Origin: a virus
IMG/VR virus record: IMGVR_UViG_3300020222_000088
Location: 1-36,389 of that record
Reading direction: 5' to 3' (one strand)
Length of the DNA stretch: 36,389 nt
Position numbers and translations under genes: made by a program. Shown here piece by piece: positions 7,079 through 18,700 of the stretch. The notes below the pieces were generated by a model. That model saw only the letters and a program-made list of their open reading frames with translations. It was not told the DNA's origin and did not search any database. The first letter of the stretch is position 1. Each line of letters begins with the position of its first letter.

Positions 7079-10000
7079 TTAAGCTAGTGCAATTGATCTA
7101 AGGTCTTTAAATTCTGGGGGATTTGCCTCATCAGTCCCACTCATAACCATTTTAATTTGATATCCAGTAAATGGATTTAAATTGTCAACTGAGAATTGAT
7201 ATTCTAAAAATTCACCTGTTCTACTTGCTCTAACTTCAGCATCTGGTTTACCAGTTCTAAGAGAATCATCTACAACTACATCTCCAAATCCATCTCCATC
7301 AGTATCAACTAGATTATCATATCCTGGGAATAACTCAAAAATTGGCTCAACACCACTGGAATCTGGTCTAAACAAACGATATAAAACCCTAAAATCAGAT
7401 GAAGAAGGTCTATTTGCGGCAATAATAACTTTTAAAGAAGTTGCTGGTTGAGCAATATTTATTTGTTTAGATAGATAGACTGCAGCATGTGGGTCATTGT
7501 TAACTTCATTAACCCTTCCATCTGTAACATAATCACTAATTGGGTTGTTTAATAGACTTCTACGAAGATTAACATTTGTTGTATTTAAATCTATAACAGG
7601 AGATAAGTTAGGATCTTCAGTTTGTAATCTGACTCCAATCGTTAATGATCTATTCTTTGGAAGATCTGTAAGATATGTGGATTCATTGATTCTAGAAGCA
7701 ACTAATCTTGTTGTTGATAGGAAATTAACTTGATTCAACTGAACGGACTCATACCCCTGATCAATGAAAGAAACTTCATTTCCACCAGCACTAGTTGCGC
7801 TTACAGTTCTTATTTGTGAAGATATTGATGTCCTTTCTCCTGGAGCAATCGCAGTAATTTGTGGTGTAATTCCAGAATACTGGAAGTTACGTGATGCTTC
7901 ACCAAAGTCTCCACCACCCTGGAACTCACTATTAAAGTTCAGTTGAGAATCTCCAGAAGCACGTGCTGTAGGTCTCTCAATTTGTATGTAGTATCTATTT
8001 AAATCGTTCCTGGCTTGTAAAGATGAATTTGTTGGGAAAGTATGCGTTTTATTAATTCTTGTCAGTGAAACTCCACCAAATTCATATTTGTATAATAAAT
8101 CTCCCGCTGCATGGGTAAGAACAGAACTTCCATCCACACCTCTAGAAGTAATTCCCAAAGTTCCAGAACCTATAGTTTCATAGAACATCACTTCAGAACC
8201 TACTTTTATATATCCTCTGCTGGTTGTAATTCCCTCAAAATTATTAAATCCAGACGTGCTTGCTATAGAAATAGTATTATCTGAAAGTCCAAAATCACTT
8301 GCCAGTATAGTTGGAATTGTATCTGGTTCGATATTATTCAGTTGGACCACATTATTTAAAGAGTGCATTGAGTGTCCATAAGAAGTAACCTCAACAACTG
8401 TCCCATCATAAATATCGCTTAATAATGAGGAACTCAATATAGTAGTAAGAGCCAAGGATACTGAAGAAGAACCAGAATAATAAACGAGTGGTTGAGCGGA
8501 AGTAAATGTTTCGCCCTGAACATTTGTTAAGTATAATGTATCAATTCCATTAATAGCAGTTACTGTAATACGAGCGTTTCTACCTTTTCCAACCGAACTT
8601 GTTGTAATTCCTAGAACATCACCAACTGCATATCCATTACCAGCTGCATTTACAGTAATTCCTGTAAGAACATTTCCAGTAAATGTTAAATTAGCTGTTG
8701 CTCCAGTTCCAGAACTTGCAATATTGTATAAAGGAACTGCAGTGTACGAAGCACTTGATGTATAACCTATTCCAGCATTTGTTATATTAACTGTACTAAT
8801 TTTACTTCCTATTTTTTCAATAAATCCAAAAGGACCAGGTTGAGTGCCTTCACTAACTTTAGTGCCAGGAATTAAAACTGTTCCTAATACCGTTGTGGTA
8901 TCAATACCAACTTTTAATTTTCTTGGGTTAATTTTTAATGGATTTGGTAGTAATGAAGGTGTGTTATTGTCATCAATTCCAAGACTTGGATTATAGAAAT
9001 AAGCAGTTCCATCTGTTGATGTGAAGTTTGCCTTGTAAAGTTTAAACTTCATATCCTCAAACTGACTTGCAGTCCAAATAGAACCATTCTGAGATTTAAA
9101 TAACGATCCGCCAGTGTATTGCTTAGTTACAATAACACTTTCAGCATCTGGTAAAAACTGAGAGTTTACAGTTTTTTCGCCCATTCTTGCCACCCAAAGT
9201 TCATAATTATTTGTTGATGGTGCAAGAACAACAACTGCATATTCTCTTCTTGGTTCTAAGAAAATTGGAGATGGGAACGTAACTCTTGTTGGTATAGATG
9301 CATTAGTTGATATTGCAATTTGACTTGGTTCCAAAGCTTGACCCGCAAAATCTGCCATTGGAACATTTCTTGGTGTTCCAAGTTCAACTTCACGAACTTC
9401 AACAAAACATCTCTCATCTTCATCTTTACTTGCAAAGAATAGATCTACAGAAGTTAAGAAAGCTCCAGTTTCATCAACTGTAAATGATTGAGCCAATGGA
9501 TCCTTTCCTTTTCCTCTTCGTGGAGGAGGTCTTCTTACAATAACTCTATCTTGACGATATGTATCAACAATACCAGTTGATGAATAAACTGTCGAAGCAT
9601 TGCTGATTAGCAAACTTCCAGGTAGTGGTTGAGCATTTGTTGAACTAGTAGTTACTTGGAAACTCTTAACACCCGTTCCAATACGAATATTTGGTGGTGG
9701 ACTAGTCAATGGATCTCTTAAGAAGAAGCATCCAAGTAAATCGCCAAAATTATCAGTTTTTAAACGAACTTTATTAACTGTAGCAATTGCATTTGATGTT
9801 CTTCCATATAGAACACATCCAACTTCAACTCTTCCAAAATATTGTCCAAGAGCCTCTCTTGACATTGCATTTGTATCAACTGTTATAGTAACGGAAGATG
9901 CCGAGTAATTTCTTGGCATTTTCTGTGCGAAATTATATGGATTAACTGCATATTCTCTTGAAGGATTATCATATGCACCATCTTTGTGTACGGGAGACGC

Positions 10001-13000
10001 TGCTCTAAATCTAATAATTCTCTCACTTCCGATGTATCCTTCTACAGTTTCACCAATCTGGAATACACCAGAATTCATTGTGATTTCTAAAACCTTAGGA
10101 ATAATATCAATTCCACTTACACCATCTAAGAAAGTATAATAAGTATCACCAGGTCTTAAACCACCAGCAACAAACTCTACATTTCTAGATCTCATCCACT
10201 CTTCTGGTCTAGAGTCGATCAGAATATTCTCAATATACTCATAGTCACTTCCACCAGTAATTTGCCTCGTTCCTCCAGGAACATATACATTTCTTACCCA
10301 AGTATCTGCATTTGGTCTAAGAATAACTGAACCAAAAAATGCAACCATATTAAATGGGTTTACATTTTCAACTCTTGATGCTAAAGGTTGCTCAATCCAT
10401 TCCTTTTCTTCATAATTGAGAGTTAGTAACTCTCCAGTTTTTCTAATATTTGGATCTAAAAGTGGTAAATCTGTACTAAAATCCGCAGTATTATCATTAA
10501 TCGATGGGTCTAGAGCTAAAAGTGGTTGGAATGAATAAAAATCAGTTTGTGTAATTAATTTACTTTCATTGACATTAATGTCAGCTCTGGTTCCCGCTCC
10601 AAGGAGTCTATTGTCTTTAAAATCATCAACAAAAAATCCACTCTTAAATCTTGTTAATCCATCAGCATCCTGAACCTGTAAAGTCTTGGTATCAAGTTCT
10701 AGTAAAGACAATGATGTGACTATTTCTAGATTTTCAATTCTATCTTCTAATTTACCAATATCTCTCATTGTATATCTTCTATTATCTACAAGAGTAATCT
10801 TTGCCTCTCTTCTTGGGTAATAAAGATATGCTGGTAAACTGATAGTTGCTATTTCCATAGCAAGTTCAGTATTTGCAGGTGGTTTTGGATTATCAGAAGG
10901 TGTTCCTATCAGATATGAAAATTTACCTTCTTTATTCAGTACAATCTTATCAATTCTAGGTAGATAATAAGAATATCCAATAAGTGAACTTTCGTTAGGT
11001 GTAGCAACTAATGTAGTGTTAGAAGGAACAGAACCAAAAGAACGTGTACTATAATCAAAAGGTGATGATGTATAGGCATCAAAATAAGACACTCTAGGTC
11101 TAATATCTAAAACATCTGATAATCTAGTGCCATTTGGTAATGTTGGTATATCTTCTGCATATCTCTCCTGATCATACGAATTAACAGTATAAAGATCTCC
11201 CCTATCATTACTTGGGACATCATATCTGTTGAAGATAATTAACAATCTTTTTGTTGGTGCTGGTTGCCCCAATTTTCTAACAATTCGAGAATAATCATAA
11301 TATTGCTCTTTTTGTCCCTTATCAAGATTATATCTATCAATAATGTTTAGATATTGCCCAGAAGTTATTCCCTGAATAGTTGATGTAATATTAGATTCTG
11401 CAAAAGTTACTTCTTCACCGAGAATAAACTTTGATTTATTTAAATAAACAAATTCTACATCAACTGAGGAAGATCTAGTAACTAATTGTGCAACGGCATT
11501 GCTAGTTTTTCCAATTATTTTTTCACCAACAACTGATGCTGTGTCTAGATTTAAACCAGAAACAAAAGTTAATTTGTCTAAGACTGGAACACTCTTGTCT
11601 AAAGACTCATATATTGCTATGACTCCTGCAACATCAGGATAATTTAGACTAATCTCTCTGTCTTCGACTCTAGATCCATAGTAAAAACTTGTTGATAATC
11701 CAGTGATGTCTGTGGAGGCTGCTGAAACAGTTCTTGTAACACCTAATTTTTCACTCCTTACAAAAAGTTTTTGCTTATTCTTAATACTTATCTTTCTTAT
11801 TGTTGTGTTTAGAGTTATATTATTGGATTGATTAACCTTTAAACCATCCAATCTTACAATAGTACTATTTGATAGTAGTTGGAATTGATCTGGGCTCAAA
11901 TCCTCAATTGTTCCATCTGCATAATGAAGAGAGTATCTATCAGCATCAAATGATTCAAAAAATGCACTTGTAATTCCTGAAGTCGCAACATTAACGATTA
12001 ATGTTCCTCCAGCGTCTGAACTTAATTGACGAAACTGATGTGTTACTAAAAGATTTGACTGTGCTAAATCAACTCTTGAAATATTTGTAGAATTGATTGG
12101 GGCAGTTAATGATATATCTTCTTTTTGTCTTAGAAGTGGAGTAACGATTGAGAACGGACCTGCATAACTAGTCGAAACTCCAAGTGGAGTTGATGGTAAA
12201 GATCCTATCGAGATCCCATTAACATCACTACTGATGCCAACTAATTTTAACGTTTTTCCATCAGATGAAACGAAATCAACTCTATTAAAAGTAGCTGTGG
12301 TAAATCCAATTTGTTGATATCTGATAAGAGTATCTGATCTTATTCCTAAGAAACTTCTACCAGCACAAGTTGCAACACCCGCTGGTGAAATAAAGAGATT
12401 ATCTACAATGCTAAATCCTGGAGCAATTTTTGGTTGAAGTACAACATCCGCATTAAAAATTGTTTTCAGTTCAGCAGTTATAGAACTACTTGCTTGAAAA
12501 ACAGACTTAATATCATCAACATTATAATTTTTAACTCTTTTGATTGATCGTGTAAATTCTAGAGTTTCATTTATATAAAGTTGCTCACCTGCGATAAAAT
12601 TACCAGAAACTTGTGATAGAGTTAAAGAAGTTCCAGAAGGACTCGTTACCACATATCCAGTGGCACCACTACTTTGACCTCTTATAAAGGATGATGCTGG
12701 ACACTGAGCAGCAACAAGAGTTGTGTTGATCTCTAAAGTAGTATAGGTTTGAATATCAAAAAGGTACAAATCCCACTGTGTTGCTGGATTTGCATATGTT
12801 GCTTCTGACAATCCAAATGAATATACTCGTGCCTTTCCAATTTCTGTTCCCGCCACAGATGTGAGGTTGGTAATCCTTCTATCTCTCAATGATACAGTAT
12901 TATCTGTCTGATTAATTCCTACAAAAGGAGTTCCAAAAACATTATTAACTCTTAATAGAGATCCAAGTTCAAATGGAACTAAAGAAGTATCAACAGTTTT

Positions 13001-14143
13001 TGTGTCTCTTGGTTTATCAACATCAATTATTGTTGTGGTTTGTGTTTCTACATCAAATCCACGAACATATGCTTTACCCGCAGAGACTTTAACCGCTAAA
13101 AGTTCTTCAGATGGTGTATTTCCTTCATCTGTTTTTTGAGTATCTAAAAATATACCATCACTGGAGATTAAATCATTAAGAGAATTTGCAACCTCTACGT
13201 TAAATTTATCTACAGCATAATCACCCGATTCTTCGTAAGTTCTTTTTGCAAAATAATCTCTTATTAAATTATATTGTGTTCTATCTGATAATTTTTTAAT
13301 TACACCATTATCTAATCTAATTAATTCTACAAAATTTTTATCATCATAATCTGTTAATGATTTTTTAGATAGAACTGTGCTTATTTTAAGTCTATCAGAT
13401 CCAGGAGCTGCATAGTTAGAAAATCCTTTTGCATTATCATATAACTCTTCATCATCACCTGCAGTGATTATTTCCTCTAATATTGTTAGACCAACTCTAT
13501 ATGATGGTGTATTATCATATGCATCTAAAATAATTTGAGATGCCTGAACATCTACAAAAGTTCCTCTAATAAAATAAACACCCTGAGATAAATTAACTCT
13601 TGTTCCAATAGCGGAAGAACCGATCGGAAAAACAGTCGCTACAGAAGATCCAGAGTTTATAACGTTTCCACCAAATTGTACGTTAGATAGTGCAATTAGA
13701 AGTTCACCATCTTCAAATGTGGAAAAGACTGCTGCTGATCCTACACTTCTATATTTTATAAAAAGTGTAGGAACTTCTACATCTAAAGTTGGAGGTAAAA
13801 CATAATTATCTACAATTGCGGTCATTCCTGAATTTTGACCTTGTAGAGTAACTCCAATTAAGGAATCCAAATATAATGAGACGTCTATTCCAAGATGATC
13901 TGGGTTTATTTTAATAGAGTAATATGCATCATCATAAGTGATTCCACCAGGAATCACCATTGATCCTTCTTTAAAGATATGACTACCAAAAGATTCTATC
14001 TGATTTTGGAGAATACTTTGAAGTGTTGTTAATTCTCTCGCTTGGACAGGAAATCCAGGCTTAAACAAAACCCTATAAAAGTTATTATTTTTATCAAAAT
14101 CATCATAATATGGATTGATATTGAGATTAGTCTTTTGTGGCAT
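7079..14143 (-). CDS. Large virion structural protein with DUF4815 (tail/baseplate)
   Basis: This 2354-residue protein starts with the hallmark DUF4815 opening (NINPYYDDFDKNNNFYRVLF, then FPVQARELTTLQSILQNQIE and FGSHIFKEGSMVIPGG), a region known from cyanophage and other large-phage structural proteins. Other conserved blocks are a helical motif near residues 1115-1145 (MRDIGKLEDRIENLEIVTSL), a 'DPLAQSFTVDETGAFLTSVD' block near 1545, and a region near 1620 resembling a carbohydrate-binding or beta-sandwich fold (FLEPRREYAVVV). Near 1788-1842 it carries GxGY-type repeats, and near 1944-2021 a VDxE...RGxxGT module, both shared with other genes here. It occupies the place of T4 genes 9/10, between gp8 and the fibre genes, so a baseplate-peripheral or fibre-attachment role is likely. 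No catalytic motif was seen. The start follows the gp8 stop by two bases. Confidence 0.85.
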   Translation of the reverse strand: MPQKTNLNINPYYDDFDKNNNFYRVLFKPGFPVQARELTTLQSILQNQIESFGSHIFKEGSMVIPGGITYDDAYYSIKINPDHLGIDVSLYLDSLIGVTLQGQNSGMTAIVDNYVLPPTLDVEVPTLFIKYRSVGSAAVFSTFEDGELLIALSNVQFGGNVINSGSSVATVFPIGSSAIGTRVNLSQGVYFIRGTFVDVQASQIILDAYDNTPSYRVGLTILEEIITAGDDEELYDNAKGFSNYAAPGSDRLKISTVLSKKSLTDYDDKNFVELIRLDNGVIKKLSDRTQYNLIRDYFAKRTYEESGDYAVDKFNVEVANSLNDLISSDGIFLDTQKTDEGNTPSEELLAVKVSAGKAYVRGFDVETQTTTIIDVDKPRDTKTVDTSLVPFELGSLLRVNNVFGTPFVGINQTDNTVSLRDRRITNLTSVAGTEIGKARVYSFGLSEATYANPATQWDLYLFDIQTYTTLEINTTLVAAQCPASSFIRGQSSGATGYVVTSPSGTSLTLSQVSGNFIAGEQLYINETLEFTRSIKRVKNYNVDDIKSVFQASSSITAELKTIFNADVVLQPKIAPGFSIVDNLFISPAGVATCAGRSFLGIRSDTLIRYQQIGFTTATFNRVDFVSSDGKTLKLVGISSDVNGISIGSLPSTPLGVSTSYAGPFSIVTPLLRQKEDISLTAPINSTNISRVDLAQSNLLVTHQFRQLSSDAGGTLIVNVATSGITSAFFESFDADRYSLHYADGTIEDLSPDQFQLLSNSTIVRLDGLKVNQSNNITLNTTIRKISIKNKQKLFVRSEKLGVTRTVSAASTDITGLSTSFYYGSRVEDREISLNYPDVAGVIAIYESLDKSVPVLDKLTFVSGLNLDTASVVGEKIIGKTSNAVAQLVTRSSSVDVEFVYLNKSKFILGEEVTFAESNITSTIQGITSGQYLNIIDRYNLDKGQKEQYYDYSRIVRKLGQPAPTKRLLIIFNRYDVPSNDRGDLYTVNSYDQERYAEDIPTLPNGTRLSDVLDIRPRVSYFDAYTSSPFDYSTRSFGSVPSNTTLVATPNESSLIGYSYYLPRIDKIVLNKEGKFSYLIGTPSDNPKPPANTELAMEIATISLPAYLYYPRREAKITLVDNRRYTMRDIGKLEDRIENLEIVTSLSLLELDTKTLQVQDADGLTRFKSGFFVDDFKDNRLLGAGTRADINVNESKLITQTDFYSFQPLLALDPSINDNTADFSTDLPLLDPNIRKTGELLTLNYEEKEWIEQPLASRVENVNPFNMVAFFGSVILRPNADTWVRNVYVPGGTRQITGGSDYEYIENILIDSRPEEWMRSRNVEFVAGGLRPGDTYYTFLDGVSGIDIIPKVLEITMNSGVFQIGETVEGYIGSERIIRFRAASPVHKDGAYDNPSREYAVNPYNFAQKMPRNYSASSVTITVDTNAMSREALGQYFGRVEVGCVLYGRTSNAIATVNKVRLKTDNFGDLLGCFFLRDPLTSPPPNIRIGTGVKSFQVTTSSTNAQPLPGSLLISNASTVYSSTGIVDTYRQDRVIVRRPPPRRGKGKDPLAQSFTVDETGAFLTSVDLFFASKDEDERCFVEVREVELGTPRNVPMADFAGQALEPSQIAISTNASIPTRVTFPSPIFLEPRREYAVVVLAPSTNNYELWVARMGEKTVNSQFLPDAESVIVTKQYTGGSLFKSQNGSIWTASQFEDMKFKLYKANFTSTDGTAYFYNPSLGIDDNNTPSLLPNPLKINPRKLKVGIDTTTVLGTVLIPGTKVSEGTQPGPFGFIEKIGSKISTVNITNAGIGYTSSASYTAVPLYNIASSGTGATANLTFTGNVLTGITVNAAGNGYAVGDVLGITTSSVGKGRNARITVTAINGIDTLYLTNVQGETFTSAQPLVYYSGSSSVSLALTTILSSSLLSDIYDGTVVEVTSYGHSMHSLNNVVQLNNIEPDTIPTILASDFGLSDNTISIASTSGFNNFEGITTSRGYIKVGSEVMFYETIGSGTLGITSRGVDGSSVLTHAAGDLLYKYEFGGVSLTRINKTHTFPTNSSLQARNDLNRYYIQIERPTARASGDSQLNFNSEFQGGGDFGEASRNFQYSGITPQITAIAPGERTSISSQIRTVSATSAGGNEVSFIDQGYESVQLNQVNFLSTTRLVASRINESTYLTDLPKNRSLTIGVRLQTEDPNLSPVIDLNTTNVNLRRSLLNNPISDYVTDGRVNEVNNDPHAAVYLSKQINIAQPATSLKVIIAANRPSSSDFRVLYRLFRPDSSGVEPIFELFPGYDNLVDTDGDGFGDVVVDDSLRTGKPDAEVRASRTGEFLEYQFSVDNLNPFTGYQIKMVMSGTDEANPPEFKDLRSIALA

Positions 14144-14145
14144 TT

Positions 14146-15699
14146 TTAAAATTCCAGAATAATTTTGACGTCTTCTTTTTGTCTAGGGTTTCTAGAAATC
14201 AGTGGGCGATTGTCTATATAAAGAATTTCACCAGATGCTTTATTTATTTCAGGTGAAGCAAGTCCATTTGTAAACTGCACACCCAAGTTTACAACTTTTG
14301 TTCCTGTTGGATTAGTAGTTATTCCACTAAATCCCAAATCTATTGATCCAGAAAATCCACCAGGGGTGGTGACTATTGTTGCTGAAGCTTCGAAATTTAA
14401 AACTTTACCAGAAGTCGAAACTCCAATATAATCAGTTTGATCTAATGATCCATCATTAAAATATAGTGTCCTGTCTCTAGTGTATTTTACAACTTTTGTT
14501 TCTAGATCATATGATGCAACATATCCTAGAGCAACTCCACCAGTAACAGGTTGTCTTAAAACATCTCCAATATTAAGAGATCCAGCTGTTGTAGAGAATT
14601 TAATTCCATAGGTCGAAGAAAACTGATTCTCTGCAAAAACATTTGTAGATCCTATTGATGTTGGATTTTTAACAATTCCTATCTGAGAAAACTTTGTATC
14701 AGTAGGAAAATCTTTTGTGGAATCATCAAATCTGGAATACACTAAGATTTTATCAGTTCCTAATTCTTTGTACAAATCATATCCATGTCCCTTTGATGGT
14801 GGGATAATAGGAATTAATTTTGCTGCTTTTGCTGGAATAACATTGGAGTTAACTGGACCCAAATCTACAATACCATAGGTATATCCTTTTCCACCAGATG
14901 AAACAACAGCATTTGTTATTTTTCCACCAACAATATCCAATATAACTTTGGCACCACTTCCATCACCCAATATATCAACTTGTTGTCCTAAACCACTAGA
15001 ATAATTTTCTCCCTGCCTTTCTATATAAACTTTTTTTATTTGATTTTCATTTATTGATGAATCTCCATTTTCTCGTATCGCTTGATTTTGAGAATCTGTC
15101 GAGTTATCCCAATTGCTTGGAACTGCAATATATTCAGTGGAATCAAACTTTACAATATCACTTGGAGAAACCGTAAACAAATATTTCCACAAGTATCCAT
15201 CACCACTTTCACCAGCTTTAGATGGTTCTAGATCTGTAAAAGTTGGCTCATCCTGAGATGCATTACCAACGGTATTAATACCCGAAGAACCATTATCAAT
15301 ACAGATGTAAACTCTGTAATCAGCATTCATCACATAATAATTTGTGTCATATAATCTTGAGGATTGTGTTATTGGTGATGGATTCTCAATAGTATAATCA
15401 TGTCTATAAATTTCATACCTACTTCCTTGAGTCCAATCAATTCTTCTTACTAATCGTCTAACATTTGATGGGGTAACTTTTTTACCAAAAATAACGTTAT
15501 CCAATACATGATTATAGTCATTAATAGAATCAACTGGATTAGGAACATTTACATTCCAATCTCCTGTTCTTCCAAATCCTACTTGGGTTGGATTTGGAAG
15601 ACCGACAAAGACATAATATGAATTATACGATTCTGAAACCGATTCAATAAAATTATTTGCGTTTAATATTCTTAATTGATCTGTGACAATAGATGCCAT
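14146..15699 (-). CDS. 8: Baseplate wedge subunit, gp8-like
   Basis: This 517-residue protein matches the gp8 family of baseplate wedge proteins. The visible signature is an N-terminal domain with SYNSYYVFVGLPNP, RRIDWTQGSRYEIYRHDY, NADYRVYICIDNG and especially SGDGYLWKYLFTVSPSDIVK, the conserved gp8 core. T4 gp8 is 334 residues; here the C-terminal half is longer and contains beta-rich segments with two GxGY-like motifs (RQGENYSSGL and SSGGKGYTYGI). It follows the giant gp7-position gene, keeping the T4 order 6-7-8. A late promoter lies 18 bases upstream. The predicted role is a dimer in the wedge that helps hold peripheral proteins. Identity is confident. Confidence 0.88.
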   Translation of the reverse strand: MASIVTDQLRILNANNFIESVSESYNSYYVFVGLPNPTQVGFGRTGDWNVNVPNPVDSINDYNHVLDNVIFGKKVTPSNVRRLVRRIDWTQGSRYEIYRHDYTIENPSPITQSSRLYDTNYYVMNADYRVYICIDNGSSGINTVGNASQDEPTFTDLEPSKAGESGDGYLWKYLFTVSPSDIVKFDSTEYIAVPSNWDNSTDSQNQAIRENGDSSINENQIKKVYIERQGENYSSGLGQQVDILGDGSGAKVILDIVGGKITNAVVSSGGKGYTYGIVDLGPVNSNVIPAKAAKLIPIIPPSKGHGYDLYKELGTDKILVYSRFDDSTKDFPTDTKFSQIGIVKNPTSIGSTNVFAENQFSSTYGIKFSTTAGSLNIGDVLRQPVTGGVALGYVASYDLETKVVKYTRDRTLYFNDGSLDQTDYIGVSTSGKVLNFEASATIVTTPGGFSGSIDLGFSGITTNPTGTKVVNLGVQFTNGLASPEINKASGEILYIDNRPLISRNPRQKEDVKIILEF

Positions 15700-15716
15700 T
15701 TTATTAGTTTTTTTTC

Positions 15717-15724
15717 TATTTATG
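15717..15724 (-). promoter_or_regulatory. Late promoter CATAAATA before gene 8
   Basis: The minus-strand octamer CATAAATA is in the 30-base gap between the giant gene and gene 8, 18 bases before the gene 8 start. It fits the NATAAATA late promoter form reported for T4-like cyanophages and would give gene 8 and downstream genes independent late transcription after the 14-kb giant gene. Confidence 0.55.
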
Positions 15725-15729
15725 TGATT

Positions 15730-18700
15730 TTACAGTAAGATTTTTCTCAATCCACCCATATCTCTTAGTCCAAATCCTCTTCTTTGAATAAGAGGGAATG
15801 TTGTCAAACCAGGATTAACTGTGAATCCAGTAACTCCTATAGCAAGAGGTTCTGAAGATCTAGTAAATCCAGTTAATCTACCCCAACTAAATCTACCAAC
15901 GTTAGTAGTAGCACTACCAACGGTATTAATACCAATAATGGAACTATTTGATTTTACATTTGTTAAAATCTCTGCATTTTGCCCAACAAAAGTTATACTA
16001 TGAATATAGTAAATATTGTCTAAGAAAGAAGTTCCAATTCCAACTATTGAATTATTATCAAGATCTACCGAGGTAACTCCAGATCCAACATTTGTATTAA
16101 AAATATTAATTGGATATCCAACTAGTAATGGAGCAAAGCTTACATTAGCATTTAAGTAGAATTTAAGTGCTAATGGATGACCACCAACTCCAGTGCTAGT
16201 AGTTATACCAGTTATAATTCCAGAGAATCCAAATACATCATTAATACTGGTAATAATTTCATATGGAATTGTGGCAACGGGTGCGAGAACTTGAGGTAGT
16301 TTCGATGCATTGTATCCAAATCCAGGATTATCAACTACAACTGATGTAATAGATCCATTTACGATTGTTGCGGTTGCGGTTGCAGTTGTTCCAATACCAA
16401 CTCCTATCTGTTTTGGAGCTGCTATAGAAATACCAATCGTTGATCCATTATACCCACTTCCTCCATTAACAACACTAACTGACTGAATTGTGCTACCAGC
16501 ACTAACAGAAGCTGTTAGTCTTGCCGCAACAGGGTCTTCATTGATAGTAGTAATAAATGCATCTATTTCTCCAATAGAAATAGAGGATTCATCTTCTTCA
16601 TATCTAAACAACTCTGGTTTATCAATAAACAACTCAGTATCTGTAGAAGAAACATTTTTAATAATTTGTGCTGTAGGATAAATTTGAGATTCTAAAATGT
16701 CTCTAGTCTTGTAAACAACTTCTCCAGAAATAAATTTGTCAACTTTTTGTTTTGTCCATGTTAGTGGTTTAAAATTAATGTCATCAATACCAATTTCATT
16801 ATATAAGTTAGTTTCGATCTTATCTGCAGCACTTACTTCATATACAACTCTAGAATTTTGTGCAACTGTTGATCTATTGGTATTATTAGACTCTATCTTT
16901 ACAGTATCACCCTTTTTAACGGTCTCATTTACATTAACAAAAACACTATCAATAGATCTACTTCCTCTATAGAAGAATATAGCAATATCTGATTCTGCAC
17001 TTGGTGGAGAAGTAAAGCTAAATGATGTTCCTCCACTAAACTGATAAGATGTTTTCGGTGTTTGTGGAACTCCATTGATGAATATTAATAGCACACTGTC
17101 AAGATCAATTAATGCAGAATCTGGATCACCAGGATTTTTCTCAAAACTGAGTAATTGTCCATTGTATAGAAGTGGGAATCTTGTTCTATTTCCATCTTGC
17201 ATTGGTTTAATAGAATCAATGAAATCAAGTTCTCCAAATTGCCAAGCAGCAAAACTATCAGTAAATATATCAAGTACAGTTAATTCAAAAGGCGCTATGG
17301 GTTGAGAAAGTCCTTTTGCAGTGACAAGTCCAACAGCAGTAAATACGTCACCTCTTTGGAAAGCGTATCCAGGTCTAACAATCTTAAAGGACCTAACTTC
17401 TCCAGTTTCAGTTCCAATACCAATTGGTTTGATATAACCACCATTAATATAATTATGAGTTATAGTTGATGTTCCAACATTCACAGCAAATGTATTAATA
17501 CCTACTACACTGTTGACAACATAGTCATATCCCCTAGTCCCATCAGGGAAAACACTTGTTGTAATTCCTACCTGAACATAACCACCATTAACGTAATAAT
17601 GTGAAATAGTTGATGTGCCAACATTTGTAGTAAACTCAGTAGCAAATCCAACACTATTAATTGGGAAGTAATATCCTTGAGATCCATCTGGGAATATAGT
17701 AGTAGTGCCATATCCAGAAGAATCGCAAGAGAACTTAAGATCAAATAGTTTAATGGTGTTTCCTACCAATTGGAGATGATTCCAAGCAGTGCTGACTGTC
17801 ATAATACCAGTTACATTATCGTAAGTAACTGAAGTGATTCCTATAGTTGCACCAGCACCTATTGGGCAATTAAAATTAAGATCATACATCTGTAGGTGAT
17901 TACCAACATTTAAATTATGAACTGAATCAGTTGTAACTGTCATTATTCCTGTTACTTTATCATATAAAGCCGATGTAATTCCTATAGTACCGCCATATTC
18001 ACCTTGTGATGCGTCAATGTCCAGTGTTAACAATAAACCAATGCCAGTTTCTGTGGTGCTTCCAATTCCAATTCTAGAAACTCCTTTTACATTTAAGTTT
18101 TCATAAGATGGTTCTGGAATAGAAATATAAGTATTAGTAAATGCATATCCAGATCCTCCACCAATTATGTTAAATCCAAGTGTTCCACCAATTCCAGTAA
18201 ACGCTTTAATTGTTGCTCCATATCCAGTTAGAGAAGTTACATAAACTCCAACTTCACCACCTCTATATCCAGATCCAGCATTAAAAGTGTAATACTTACT
18301 AACTTCTCCACCACTTACATAGGTATGTGCAAATCCAACGGTGTATAGATCTGTCTCAAATGTATTATCATTAATAATTGTTCTAACCCTATAAGGACCT
18401 ACTCTCTTTTTACCATAGGCATATCCATCACCAACATAATTGTGGGTTATAGTTGATGGTCCAACATTTACTACAATAGAATTTGCACTAGGAATACTTA
18501 CAATCTTGTAGTTATTATCAGAATCTGGGAATATACTTGTTGTGATACCAACCTGAACATAACCACCATTAACGTAATAATGAGATATTGTTGATGTTCC
18601 AACGTTAGTAGTGAATTCTGTGGCAAATCCAACATTATTAACTGGGAAATAATAACCTTGTGTGCCGTCTGGGAATATAGTTGTAGTCCCATAACCAGAA